DNA from: Phytophthora sp. 'mugwort'
Lineage: Eukaryota > Oomycota > Peronosporomycetes > Peronosporales > Peronosporaceae
Reading direction: 5' to 3'
Assembly (NCBI GenBank): GCA_033558025.1
Contig: JAUCEF010000009.1
Location: forward strand, 310,001-374,000
DNA length: 64,000 bases
Shown piece after piece: positions 23,941-34,000 of this stretch. Each line of letters starts with the position of its first letter. Within the stretch, counting starts at the first letter, position 1. Below the pieces are notes generated by a model. That model saw only the letters and a list, made by a program, of their open reading frames with translations. It did no database searches and had not been told where the DNA came from. Position numbers and translations under genes: made by a program.

Positions 23941-26390
23941 TTATGGGAGGCCGCCTTCGCTGTTTGGGTATCCTTTGCTGCATTTCTCATCCTTCATGCA
24001 TGGCGACATTGGATGCGCCGGCCCACACGGACCATGCATCATACACGTCATTACCGTTTCGAAGAGCTGCGGGTTTGCTTCCATATAAGGAATTTCCGTG
24101 GATGCCAATTTATCGATCATCTCTCTGGTTCGTGGCGTGTCCTCGTCCGCCAGTATGATCAATATATGCGCGTGCGGCTGGCCGCGTTTCTGGAATTCAA
24201 CAACGTAGATCCGAGCTTGGACGCGTCCTAGAACACCTGCATACAGGTCCTTTTAACAGCGCGAAGAGCTTTTGCTGCCACATGCGCGCCGCGATATCCG
24301 GTCGCCCCTGAGCGGTCTGATTAGCGGATCTACTAATCAGGCCGTTCAGGGGCGACTGGATATCGCGGTGCGATCTTTTCCTCGATCTCCTCCCACTTGG
24401 TGCTGCACGTCATTGTAACAAAAATGTCTGGTTCGCCGTACGCTCGAACAATACTCATAGAGTCTTGGTACGATTTATATATGGCGCGCGGGCTGCCCGA
24501 CTATGTAGACGGCAATATGACACGCTTGCCAGTTTGGTTCACGAAATGTGTGGACTGGCGTTCGGGCCGGTCAGGGTGCCCCAAGGTACGTGTTTCTCGG
24601 TCATATTCGGTAAGGAGCCCCTCCCCGTCACCCAACACAACGGTACTTTCATTTAGAAGTGCGTCTCGGAACCCGCTGTACTGTTCAGCACGAATTTCGG
24701 CCTAGTGCGAGGCCACCCATCGAAGCTGTCCCTGCTGACATTTGGCCCTCTGGTCGACGCAATACTGCTGAAAGAGCCGCCCACCTTGATGTAGCGCGGA
24801 CTGACCATCGTCCTTCTGGTACAATCGATACGCGACGTGTTCACGAAGGGATATTTCGCGCTTGTTCCTTCGTACTATATCGCCGTCGTATGTGGCAATG
24901 AGTGTCCACCCCAGCTCTCCGTACGGAAGGAGTAATAGGTATTGAAGAGGATCATACGATGCATGTGTTTCGAAAAGATGCATCAACGTGTTGTCTTTTG
25001 CGTAAAGTATAATATCACGCGGTTTGTCGAGGTTTCCGTCTTCAATTAAAGTAGCGCAAACTTCGGAGACAGTGGGCAAGTTGTACGTGCCAGGTTGCGA
25101 ACGCTTCTCGTGTAGGCGGAACCCCACGTCAACAACGTCCCCACCATTTGCGCGGTGGTCACGAAGCTTTCCCCGAAGGTGGGTGGGGAACTGCTGTGCG
25201 AACGGGTGTGTTCATCCAACATCGCCTCGATTTCACCCAATTCTACGAGGTCCAAGTCGCTGAAAATACCCCTATGGGTGCTCTGCACGCAGCTGCATTC
25301 CCTGGTCTGCGATGTAGATCTGCGCAAACTTGAGTTGCGCTGGTTGGTGCGTGTAGGGATCCGTGTAAGGAAGTAAGGACCCGAGAAAATGACCCATGGC
25401 TCCTTGGATCCGGTACGTGTAGACACCATGATGCCCATCCACACTGGCGTCTTGGTTCACATCCTCGAACGTGCTCCGGTTGCTGCACGATGCACCAATG
25501 GAGGTGAAGGCGAAGGCCTGGGTGTACGCACGTATATGGCGCCGGAACTCAGGGTCCCTATATAGCTGCAAAAGGCGGGATGGCGCAAGAGAGAGAGGAG
25601 GAAGCTTGCCCGCCCCTTCTAGGCAACACGTTTTTGTTTCGACTCGGCTGGCCATTGGCACGCGTTGCCCGTGGTCACCAATCGTAATTGCAGGTAGCCT
25701 ATGGCGTCCATCGAGTACATTTGGTCCGGTAACCATCGAAACATCGAAGTCTTGGTTGTTTTCACAGAGCGTGGCCTCGACGCGTGCTGGCACGGCGTAT
25801 TCGAGCGAGCTCCCGCTCGGCGCTCTCTTCCTCTTCTGTTCGATTTACCCGTGTCTCTTCGTAACGCAGTCGGTCGCGTTCCCGCTCAGCGACTCTTTCA
25901 TGCTCCGAGCGCCGAGCCCTAGTGGCGTGCCGCCGTTTTGCGTCTTTCAGTCGCACGCGTTCCCTTTCCGCCGATGACATGTTGGCGCGTCGTGTTCGGG
26001 CCCTTTCGGCGTCTCTCGCTCGATTGCGTTCTTGTTGTGACGACGAAATGGCAGCTTTTCGTTGGCATTGGCGTCGACGCGTTGGCGGCGCTGCTGAGCC
26101 ACCTGCCCGGCATCCGTACTGTGGGCCTCTGACGGCGGTCCCTGGTTTCATGTCTGTTCGACTCTCGGGTTGGATAATGCTGCGTCGGTACCGCTAACCT
26201 CGTCTCCTTCACCAACCTGAATGGCTTTCAACGCCTTGTTTAAGTTGTACTTTCTGGTACTTCGTCTCGCTTGGCGGCACTTCTTTGTGGCGGGTTCCTC
26301 CGGAGCAGTAGGGGTTGCGTTGCCACGCTCATTCTCGTACAACGCTTCCTCAATCTCTTGTTGGGTCCGTTTTCCTCTCGGCATAGCCGC
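23941..26390 (-). pseudogene. Helitron Rep (RepHel) N-terminal part, truncated
   Basis: Rolling-circle Helitron protein on the minus strand. From high to low coordinates: start MPRGKRTQQEIEEAL (about 26380); an Arg/Glu-rich region (ERERVRLKDAKRRHATRARR); the Helitron_like_N domain with YTYRIQGAMGHF, QLKFAQIYI, LPTVSEVCATLI, YDPLQYLLLLPYGE and LHQGGRLFQQYCVD (25500-24700); DIAARMWQQKLFAL (24290-24240); and the catalytic GQPHAHILI (H-A-H, about 24175-24150) and EEDxPRT-type block. The HUH-like site is kept. The frame breaks several times and ends abruptly at about 23941 after KCSKGYPN, so the Tyr motif and helicase are absent. A 78-bp snap-back palindrome sits inside the coding region at 24290-24367. 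Confidence 0.85.
24290..24367. repeat. Snap-back palindrome in Helitron Rep
   Basis: Arms of 35 bp (24290-24324 and 24333-24367) pair with three mismatches around an 8-nt centre. On the minus strand the coding frame reads ...APERPD, hits TAG TAG inside the palindrome, and continues afterwards as ...DIAARMWQQK. The palindrome was therefore inserted as an inverted copy of the adjacent coding DNA. Confidence 0.9.
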
Positions 26391-26549
26391 CTGCGAACAC
26401 GAAACAGAGTAGCGCGACGCGTTAGACGTAAAGGCTAAGTACATTGCACATAGGAGTTGCCGGTCTTGGAGGCATGGATGGGTATCGGACAGTAGCGCCA
26501 ACGGAACTAACTGTATGATTTCGTCAGAGCATGTATTAAACACGACGCA

Positions 26550-26670
26550 CTAGCTACCTCTTCGATGACAACCCTCCCCCTATCGAGCAGAAGATGCTCC
26601 AGCATTATTCAGAATTGCACGCGTCCCGTGATCCGGTCGACCGTAGGGTCGACCGGATCACGGGACGTAG
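26550..26670. repeat. Perfect 21-bp palindrome beside a short coding-like stretch
   Basis: Arms 26622-26642 and 26647-26667 are perfect reverse complements (CGTCCCGTGATCCGGTCGACC) around GTAG. On the plus strand 26550-26625 reads as a smooth peptide (YLFDDNPPPIEQKMLQHYSE) that runs into the palindrome. It could be a Helitron terminal hairpin, but it lies upstream of the Rep start rather than at the 3' end, so a snap-back duplication is more likely. Confidence 0.7.
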
Positions 26671-27650
26671 AAACATCTCATTATCCAAGTAATTCCCCGT
26701 TCATTTTTTGATTCCTCGCCTCCACTGTTACCCCTTAAGCACTCATGATTTTAGCGCAACGTCTCAATACCTTTGGAGACGAAGCTTCAGGTTTTGTGAT
26801 GAAGCGTGAGCAGTTGCCACGTTTGCTTTCTGGTCACTTGCTTTGCCGACGGTGGTGAACTGTAAGCTTGATGCCGCTGGGCCTCGAGGCCCAAGCTTTA
26901 ACCTTTTGGTTGAAAGGGGTAATGGATCAGATTTTTGGGCTTTTTTGCTTTGTTTGGGAACGGAGCCGTCCTTGGCATCATAGATCATCATAGACGGTGA
27001 ATGGCCGCACAGACCAAAGTCCGCGTAAATACTGAACAATACATAGAGGTACTGTAGCCGTAGGAAGGAGGGTACCGATAGGACAACACAGCGACGCCGT
27101 ACCGTCTACCTCTCATCTCGTCCTCATACAGCAAGAACCGCCAGCCCGTGATGGTTTTGTAGTTGTATTGGTATTTCGTTGCCGCACGACCGCCAAGCCC
27201 CTTTCCATAATAAGTCAAACACTTTCCCGACCTCGACGAACCTCACGGTCCGGAGTGGTATTCGTTGCACATAGTGCTGTTGCCATTGCTAGTGCGGGGT
27301 GGTCATTGGCAAACTCCACCACCCATGAACGTTTTAATGGCTTTCGGAGTTTAAACCAAGGAAATGATCGGCTCCGACTGGGAGAAAGCGTCGGAAAGGT
27401 CTGGTCAATAGGAGGACGCTATTGTGCTCTCGCTCAGAGTGGGCGGCAGGCCGAAGCCCATTAGCACGCGTTCCTGGACAGGAGAACCTCACTACCAACC
27501 AGGCAATTACACTTTTTCATAACCCTCCCCCAGGGATCTCAGACCACCACGGCAATGGTGTCGATACTTGAAGCAAGCATACATAACACGCAGCGTACCT
27601 TGTCCTAGTGGTCCCGTCGCGCTGTGGGGATTGAAAACGGAGCAGTTATC
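26671..27650. other. Unclassified stretch
   Basis: Minus-strand open frames at 27039-26764 (Lys/Ser-rich) and 27218-26988 (WRFLLYEDEMRGRRYGVAVLSYRYPPSYGY) look coding-like but carry no motif I recognise. It is probably mobile-element debris. Confidence 0.25.
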
Positions 27651-27739
27651 ACATTCAGACATTGCTTATCCTTTTAAGTATGATACAGTTTCTGTAGGTA
27701 CGATCTAATGTTGCCACCCAACAGGATTTCAGCCAATGG

Positions 27740-28300
27740 AACGCCGCCTTCGCTTCGCTCGGCAGCAAGACGACAGTTTTAACGAATGGGAGGCCGCCTT
27801 CGCTTCGCTCGGCGGTAGTATTTCGACCAATACGAATATAAACCATTACGGGTGTGACTGACTGACAGACGGACGGACGGACTCTGTTTGATGTTGTTAG
27901 ACTAGCCGAGCGTAGCCCGCTTTGCGGGCGGTGTGTATTTGCTGGGTCCCAGCCCGTTCCGCTCGCTGTTCCAGCTCACTTCACTACTCCTATCGTTTCC
28001 CACTAAGTTCCGCTCGCTGTTCCAGCTCGCTTCACTGCTCATATTGCGTCCACTCCGTTCCCCTCGCTGTGCCAGCTCGCTTCACTACTCCTATCGCGTC
28101 CCACTTTGTTCCGCTCGCTGTTCCAGCTCGCTACACTATTCCTATCTTGGTTGCGACCCGTTCCGCTCGCTACACTACTCCTAACGCGTAGGGTGGCCGC
28201 CTTCGCTTCGCTCGGCAGCAAGTAGGCATTGGTGTAACCACACACTTTAATTGTAGCCAATGGGAGGCCGCCTTCGCTTCGCTCGGCAGCAAAAGACAGT
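27740..28300 (+). repeat. GC-rich repeat module, copy 2
   Basis: The motif GGCCGCCTTCGCTTCGCTCG plus GCAGCAA or a variant occurs four times (about 27743, 27790, 28195 and 28267). ACTAGCCGAGCGTAGCCCGCTTTGCGGGCGG occurs at about 27901. The order and orientation match copy 1 at 23560-23935. Confidence 0.7.
27945..28190 (+). repeat. Minisatellite, about 5 units of roughly 50-55 bp
   Basis: The unit is close to GTTCCGCTCGCTGTTCCAGC followed by TCGCTTCACTACTCCTATCG and a short C-rich spacer. Five imperfect head-to-tail copies lie within GC-rich module copy 2; module copy 1 has only a degenerate equivalent near 23700-23815. Confidence 0.8.
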
Positions 28301-28399
28301 TTGAGCCAATGGGAGGGGTTATGGGACGCAATCTTTATTCCATCATATCGTTATTTTTTGTTCCTGGAAGTGTTGAATATCTGACCGAGTCCCGTATCA

Positions 28400-29560
28400 T
28401 TCCTTCACTACTTAGTATTTTGAAAGCGAGAAAATTAGATTTTGGGGTCTAATTTTCTCGCTTTCTCAAATAGAGCTCGAGCAGTAACACATCCGGTTTT
28501 TGGATCATAGTAAAGTTTCTTGAGGAGCTCAGCCATATTATGTACATCGTAAATAAATAAATAAAATATTGTACAGCCTTCCGTTTTCTACCAAAGCTTT
28601 CTCCTAGTATGAGCGGGATAGTTGATATTCCATCCGTGAGCACCTGTCATTTGTCGTAGAACTATGACAAAGCAGTTTTCTTGGAGTAGGTATTATTGAT
28701 TTGGATTTCTTGCTGATACCAAAACCCTTGTTGGTCCCTGGAGCGGGATGCGATCGCGAACCACAGTCTCTAACCCATCTGGATTGAGTACGTCGGAGAT
28801 TTTTTACCACCGCTCTGCTTACGCCTTGGCTGAAAACCTTGACCTGGTTTTGGCTATCACGCAGGTAACAGATATATTTCTTCTCGATAGTGATACCATC
28901 GCATCGCCTAGCAATTCGTCTTTGAATAGATCAGGGGTACGACAATCAAGCTCAGCTACCTCTGTGTTGCAGTCACGTGGGACTAATCGTACTTGTGCTG
29001 TCCATAGTGCTCCCGCAACTCAGGTCTGGTTAGTGCAGGAAATGGTTTCTCGTTGCTGAAAGCGATGTAAGCACTACCGGTGTCCACCGCCTGATACTGA
29101 AAATCGATTCGATCGAGATAGTCATCGACCAAGTCTTGTAGAACTGGAGCATTTGCAGCTTAGCGAGCTGATAGATAGACAGAATGGACATACGGATTGG
29201 GTCCTCATTATTAAGCGTTCTTTTGTACATAGTGATCTCACAAGCATCATTGAGCTCCTCTAGACTGTGAAATGTAAAGTGTTTAATATGTGTTTTGATA
29301 GCTTTATCGTCCGACAAGTACTGGACTTGCTTTGTTTGCTCATGTCCATGCCAGATCGACCGAAAGCACTATTGCCGACCAGTGTCATCATCTTCGTACT
29401 CATTACCTTAGACTTATCGACGTCACCCTCTCGTCGAGCATTTGACACAGCTTTCACGAATGGAGCGAACGCCTTGTGAGAGCTGGCCTTTATAGAGGAG
29501 TACGTTTCATGACAGAGGAACTTTGTTGCTGCTATTCAAACAAGTGGCGTAGCGATAGGC
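28400..29560 (-). pseudogene. Type-B DNA polymerase fragment, Maverick/Polinton-like, plus start of a second frame
   Basis: Minus-strand pieces in order: HKAFAPFVKAVSNARREGD; MMTLVGNSAFGRSGMDMSK (the KxxxNSxFG-type polymerase motif, about 29400-29345); HFTFHSLEELNDACEI; YQLAKLQMLQFY; then the palm motif, which reads DTGS at 29084-29073 where catalytic DTDS is expected; and the C-terminal end GISTIPL at about 28610. A second frame starts MAELLKKLYYDPKTG (about 28530), resembling the opening of Polinton-type integrases. It runs into a perfect palindrome at 28422-28465 and stops. Several frameshifts plus the lost Asp make it inactive. A relation to linear-plasmid polymerases is the alternative. 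Confidence 0.7.
28422..28465. repeat. Perfect 18-bp palindrome capping the Polinton-like fragment
   Basis: The arms at 28422-28439 and 28448-28465 (GAAAGCGAGAAAATTAGA) pair perfectly around TTTTGGGG. The right arm is coding sequence (minus strand ...FEKARKLDPK), and the left arm is its inverted copy, after which homology to the element ends. Confidence 0.9.
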
Positions 29561-29611
29561 GAGTTGGATCTGATTAGGCACGTCCAGTACGAGTTCCTTA
29601 ATCGATCTTCA

Positions 29612-30844
29612 TTAAAATTTGCGGCTGCCATCGTTAGTTAAGTGAGCATTAATGGCATCGCTACGATACGAAGCGTCATCTGCACCTGATTGAGGTCTGC
29701 CGGAGGCTTTCTCGTTCTTTAGCCAGTTGGTGTCCAGTGCCTCCCGCATGGTGAAACGTGAGCTCGGATTCATGTTGAGAAGGCCTTCGGCAAATTGCAG
29801 AACTTCTTCGGACAGTTTACAGATCGCCGACTGCTCCAGATACATGACCTTCAAGTACGAGCGCAATCCCACGCGACAAAACATTTGAAATCCATTGTCG
29901 TCCGGTCGAGCAGCGTCAAAAAGTGGCTTCTTGGTGAGTAGCAGGATGAACATGATCCCCACAGACCAAACGTCCGCCTTTTGAAGGTCAAGTCGCTCTC
30001 CCGGCTTGGAAGCTTCGACTTCTGGAGCGATATATGCCTTGAGTGGCGGTGGAGGTAACTTTGGTAGTGGTTGATGTATGTTGTCTGATCCTACAAAGAC
30101 CGAGTGCTCAAAGTCTCCAATTTTCAGGATGTTCTCGCTAGTGACAAATACATTTTCGAGCCCAAGATTACCGTGTGCAATTCCATGTTCGTGAAGAAAT
30201 TGAAGCCCCGAACAGATTTGAAACATAGCGTCACACACTTCTCCCTCTGTGGGCGAGAACATGAGACGTAAACTTTCTTGTGGGCTTTCAATGTAGGCAT
30301 TCATAAGCGTCCCAAGCTCGCAGAACTCAATAATTTCGTGGAGTTTCTCGTTGGCAGAATAGTAACCAAGCAAATGCACGACATTCCGGTGGATCGGGTG
30401 CTTGTGCGTCTCGCAGTAGTTGGCGATGTAGCACATGATCTCCAGTTCATTCTGAGCCAGCGTTCTCGTGTCACAATGCACTTGAAGTCGAGTATTCTTG
30501 TCCACGAACAGCCCTTTCTGTCGCTTACGAAGAAGTTTGTGGTCACTAACGACATCAACTCGTCGAGTAGGATCCACTTTATCACACAAATTCCATTCGA
30601 CGTTTAGTGGGCGAGCAGCAGTGAAAACATGCGGGATATCGTTCGGACCAGGAACTAAAATCGATGCCCGCACAACCGACTTGTGCCGAATCGCGGCTGC
30701 GACTCGCGGCTGCAGTTTTTCTTGGAAGAGCTCCTTCTTGGACTTGGAGCGCCGCTTGAGCCACGAACGCATCGGCTTCTTGTCTGAGAGATCATCCAGG
30801 TAGTCGAGTGTGGAGTCGGCTACGGCTCCCAACCAGTTGCCCAT
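29612..30844 (-). CDS. Protein kinase-like protein, probable pseudokinase (410 aa)
   Basis: Minus strand, ATG at 30844 (MGNWLG...), stop at 29612. A Lys/Arg-rich head (residues about 22-45) precedes a kinase fold at about 120-375. The catalytic loop reads HGN at about 224-226 with GLEN in place of KPEN, so the catalytic Asp and Lys are lost. The metal-binding DFG is DFE (about 244-246). The APE motif is kept (IAPEV, about 272-276), as are WSVGI and the C-lobe end (NPSSRFTMREALDTNWL). No glycine loop or VAIK lysine is obvious. Pseudokinases usually act as scaffolds or allosteric partners. The MGN start could allow N-myristoylation, but the consensus is weak. It lies 170 bp downstream of the 1,730-residue gene, same strand. 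No intron is needed. Confidence 0.85.
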   Translation of the reverse strand: MGNWLGAVADSTLDYLDDLSDKKPMRSWLKRRSKSKKELFQEKLQPRVAAAIRHKSVVRASILVPGPNDIPHVFTAARPLNVEWNLCDKVDPTRRVDVVSDHKLLRKRQKGLFVDKNTRLQVHCDTRTLAQNELEIMCYIANYCETHKHPIHRNVVHLLGYYSANEKLHEIIEFCELGTLMNAYIESPQESLRLMFSPTEGEVCDAMFQICSGLQFLHEHGIAHGNLGLENVFVTSENILKIGDFEHSVFVGSDNIHQPLPKLPPPPLKAYIAPEVEASKPGERLDLQKADVWSVGIMFILLLTKKPLFDAARPDDNGFQMFCRVGLRSYLKVMYLEQSAICKLSEEVLQFAEGLLNMNPSSRFTMREALDTNWLKNEKASGRPQSGADDASYRSDAINAHLTNDGSRKF

Positions 30845-31014
30845 AGTCGAGGACAAGAGTTCGCCTTGCAGGATGCCGTCCGTTGCAAGCTGTGATCAAG
30901 AATAGCGGACTGAATTACGATACACCAAAGCACAAGCAGTATCTCCATTAGGCAACGCAACTACTCGCGCAAGCCAGGAACGAACGAGTCCTCATCTTAC
31001 TTGCTACGCCGAGT

Positions 31015-34000
31015 CTACTCGTCCGCAACACCCTTCTCATCACTGTCATTACTTGCCTCGTCGAAGTCGATCTCCTTGGCCACGTGCTTGAGTTTTGGGT
31101 CGTCGTCCACGGCAGGGACAGCAATCGTCTTCTCTTCAGTTGCCATCGTCTCGATGACAACCTCTTCTTTTGCCAAGTCGACGGTCTCTTCCGTGACGAC
31201 AGTTGATAGATCTGCTGCTTCCCTCCTCTCCATATCAGTCGACTTAATCACAGGCACCACCAGAACCTTCTCTTCTACTGACACAGATGACACAGACGAC
31301 TTCTTCGATGTACGAGAAGTCACACCGTTTGACGACGAGGCATCCGCGCTAGAAGTAGCCGACGATGCACGTTGGTGAGTTCGGGTAGGGCGTGTGCGAT
31401 GCTTTTCCCTCCTCAATGCCTTTTGCGCACCGTCCCTTGCCAATGCAGCGAATTCGTGAGCTTCTAGACCACGACGAACCTCATCTGCGCTCGACATCAC
31501 CGACTTGTGCTGTTGGTCTGCGAAAAACACTCTCAACTCACGCTGACGCTTCTCGGACTTCGCAGCATTCTCCTCCTCCAGCCGTTTGCGGCGCTCGTAT
31601 TGCTGTCGAGCACGTTCAGCGTAGCCCGGCGCATTCTCGTAATTCATGTACCGAGGAATCGTCGAGTTCAATTTCTTGCGTGCATGTGCCGACCGAATGA
31701 AAGGCTCAGGCGGTCCATCAATTGTCATGCGAGCGGTCAGCGAGGCACGCCGATCAACAACATCGAGTGCGCTACGCACACCAGCAGAACCTAAACTCTT
31801 ACGGCGTTCAGCGGCAATAAACTCCTCTTTTGTGATCTTCTTGTGGGTAACAGTACGCGTTGATCCAGACTGGATACCTTCCAAGACCTTGCTCTTGATG
31901 TTCGCGTACTGTTTCTTCCGCATAGGAACAGAAGAAGCTGCGATATCGACCTCTTCAGCATGCTCAGAAGTCTTCTTTGCCTTGAATGAGGCGGTCGGTG
32001 CCATGATCGAGGCACGCTTCGGTGTCGCAGAAATCGTAGGCGGATTCGGCTTCACAAAACCAGTCGAGCCGACTGTGGCCTTCGTTTTCGACATGTGGTG
32101 CTTTGAAGCCGTGTGAAATTCATCTGCATCAGCGGTATGGTCCCCGGCGCCCCTAGCCTGCCATGAAGCTGTAGGCGCTGTGATGGACACTCTCTTCATG
32201 GGGACAGGAACTGTAGGGGCCGCTGGCGGGGGCTTAATCAATCCGGTTTCACTGACAGAACCCTTCTGCTTTGATACCGAGTGATGCTGCTTGGCCTGAG
32301 AAGATGCGCTATGGGCTTCCTCTCCAGCAGCTTTTCTTGCCATATACGAAGCAGTGGGTGCTGTAATAGACGCTCTCTTCATTGGAATTGGTACGATTGG
32401 AGCAGCAGGTGGGGGTTTGATGGACCCAGTCTTGCTAACTCTGTCCTTGAGTGTGGACGACGAAACTTTTTTTTTAAGCTGTGGCGATGACTTGTGGAGC
32501 TTCTCCGCTTCTGCCGCATTCTTGGCAAGGATAGACGCAGTTGGCGCGGTACTTGACGCACGCTTTATAGTCCTCGCCTTGGTAGGCAGGGACTTGGCAG
32601 ATCCCACTGATCCAGCAGACACCTTGCGAGCCAGCTTCGGCGTCGAGGTTTTCTTCGGTTCTTTCTTTGACTTTGAAATAACTCCAGCGAACAACTCGTG
32701 CGCTGGACGTGTCTTCGACTGCGAAAGCGGCTCAAACTCATCCTCACCGTCTGTCATTGGTCGTTCGCCAACAACAACCGTGTCCTCGGTCTCGATGGTG
32801 TGATCGTCCTCCATCACAAACGATCGTTCCGTAGTCAGCATCGGACGTTTTGACTTAGATTCCTGGCTGGATAGCTCGTTCGGAGCTACAACAGCAGGCT
32901 CTCCCAGATCCAGCTCGACAAGCCCGTTGTTAGTACTCGGGGCGCTCTCCTCTACCTCAGACCTGCTTTCTTCCATGACATCTTGGATTTCTACAGGTTG
33001 CTGAATGTCCAGATCAATTGTCTCAGTGCTGGTTGTGAGGCACTCGGTCGTAACAGTGACAATCTCCTCCACCGGAGTGCCACTTTCCAACTCAACCAGA
33101 TCACTGATTGTCGGCTTCTCCTCCGCAATCTCTATTGATTCTTGGATCTTCTCAGATTGCTCACTGACAAGATCGTGGCTAGTAGCAGTTACGTTTGAGT
33201 CAGCCAGGTCGTTGACGACAGAATCCTCCAGATCCAGATCGACTAATCCATTGCTAATGGGTGCTTCGACCTCGTCGATCCTTTGGTTCTCTTCAATCTG
33301 CTCGATAGTAACGGGCATTTCAGTGGTAGCAGCATCTGCAGGTTCTTCTAGCTTTGCAGGGACAGCGTCCTCGAGATCCACCTCGACAAGTCCATCTTCG
33401 ACTCCAACCACAGCCTTCTCAGTCTCTTGCTCAGTTCTGGTTTCATCAGAAGAAATCCGGTTCCCGTTCTCGGCCTCCTCAGATCCATCAGTACCACCAT
33501 TGCTAGCAGGAACATTCGGTGCCGCATCCTTAACTTCAGCTACTAGAATATGCACATCAGTCACAACAGGCGCATCATCGCTGCTGACCACGGCAGCTTC
33601 AGCATCTGTAGAAAGTGTGCTATCGTTCTCTTCTGCCTCAGCTTCCACAGGAGCCGCTGCATCGCTATCAGGCGTCGCCGTCAAACTTTCCTTCCCATCA
33701 GTTTCTACTGCATCAGTTTCCTCGATGGGGTTCGCACCCGGTTCTGGCTTAGAAGCAGTAGTTGTTGTCGATTCCTCATATTGAGACTTGGCTACAGTCA
33801 ATGAAGGTGTCTCGACGGTTGCCCCAATATTCGTCGGAACCTCCAAGCTGTCAATCTTCTCGATGATTGCAGTTAATGAAGGTGCAGCATGCTTCAGCTT
33901 CAGCTGCTCTACAGCCTGCGTTGCTTCATCTTGTTGTTTCATGAGCGCTTCGAATTTGGCCTTCTCAGCGCCAACATGAACGCTTCGCTTTCCTTCCTCG

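Noticed and set aside
26622..26667. Helitron 3' terminal hairpin
   Set aside because: It lies on the 5' side of the Rep gene, has long perfect arms, and is not followed by CTRR in the right orientation; a snap-back duplication fits better.
27945..28190. Regular repeats that might suggest a CRISPR array
   Set aside because: The units are contiguous imperfect tandem copies with no unique spacers, and the host is a eukaryote; it is a minisatellite.
29612..30856. Start of the pseudokinase at 30856
   Set aside because: That codon is TTG; the first ATG in frame is at 30844.
33005..33784. Plus-strand open frame of 259 codons opposite the 1,730-residue gene
   Set aside because: Ser/Thr-rich antisense shadow of an acidic repeat-coding frame; no independent evidence.
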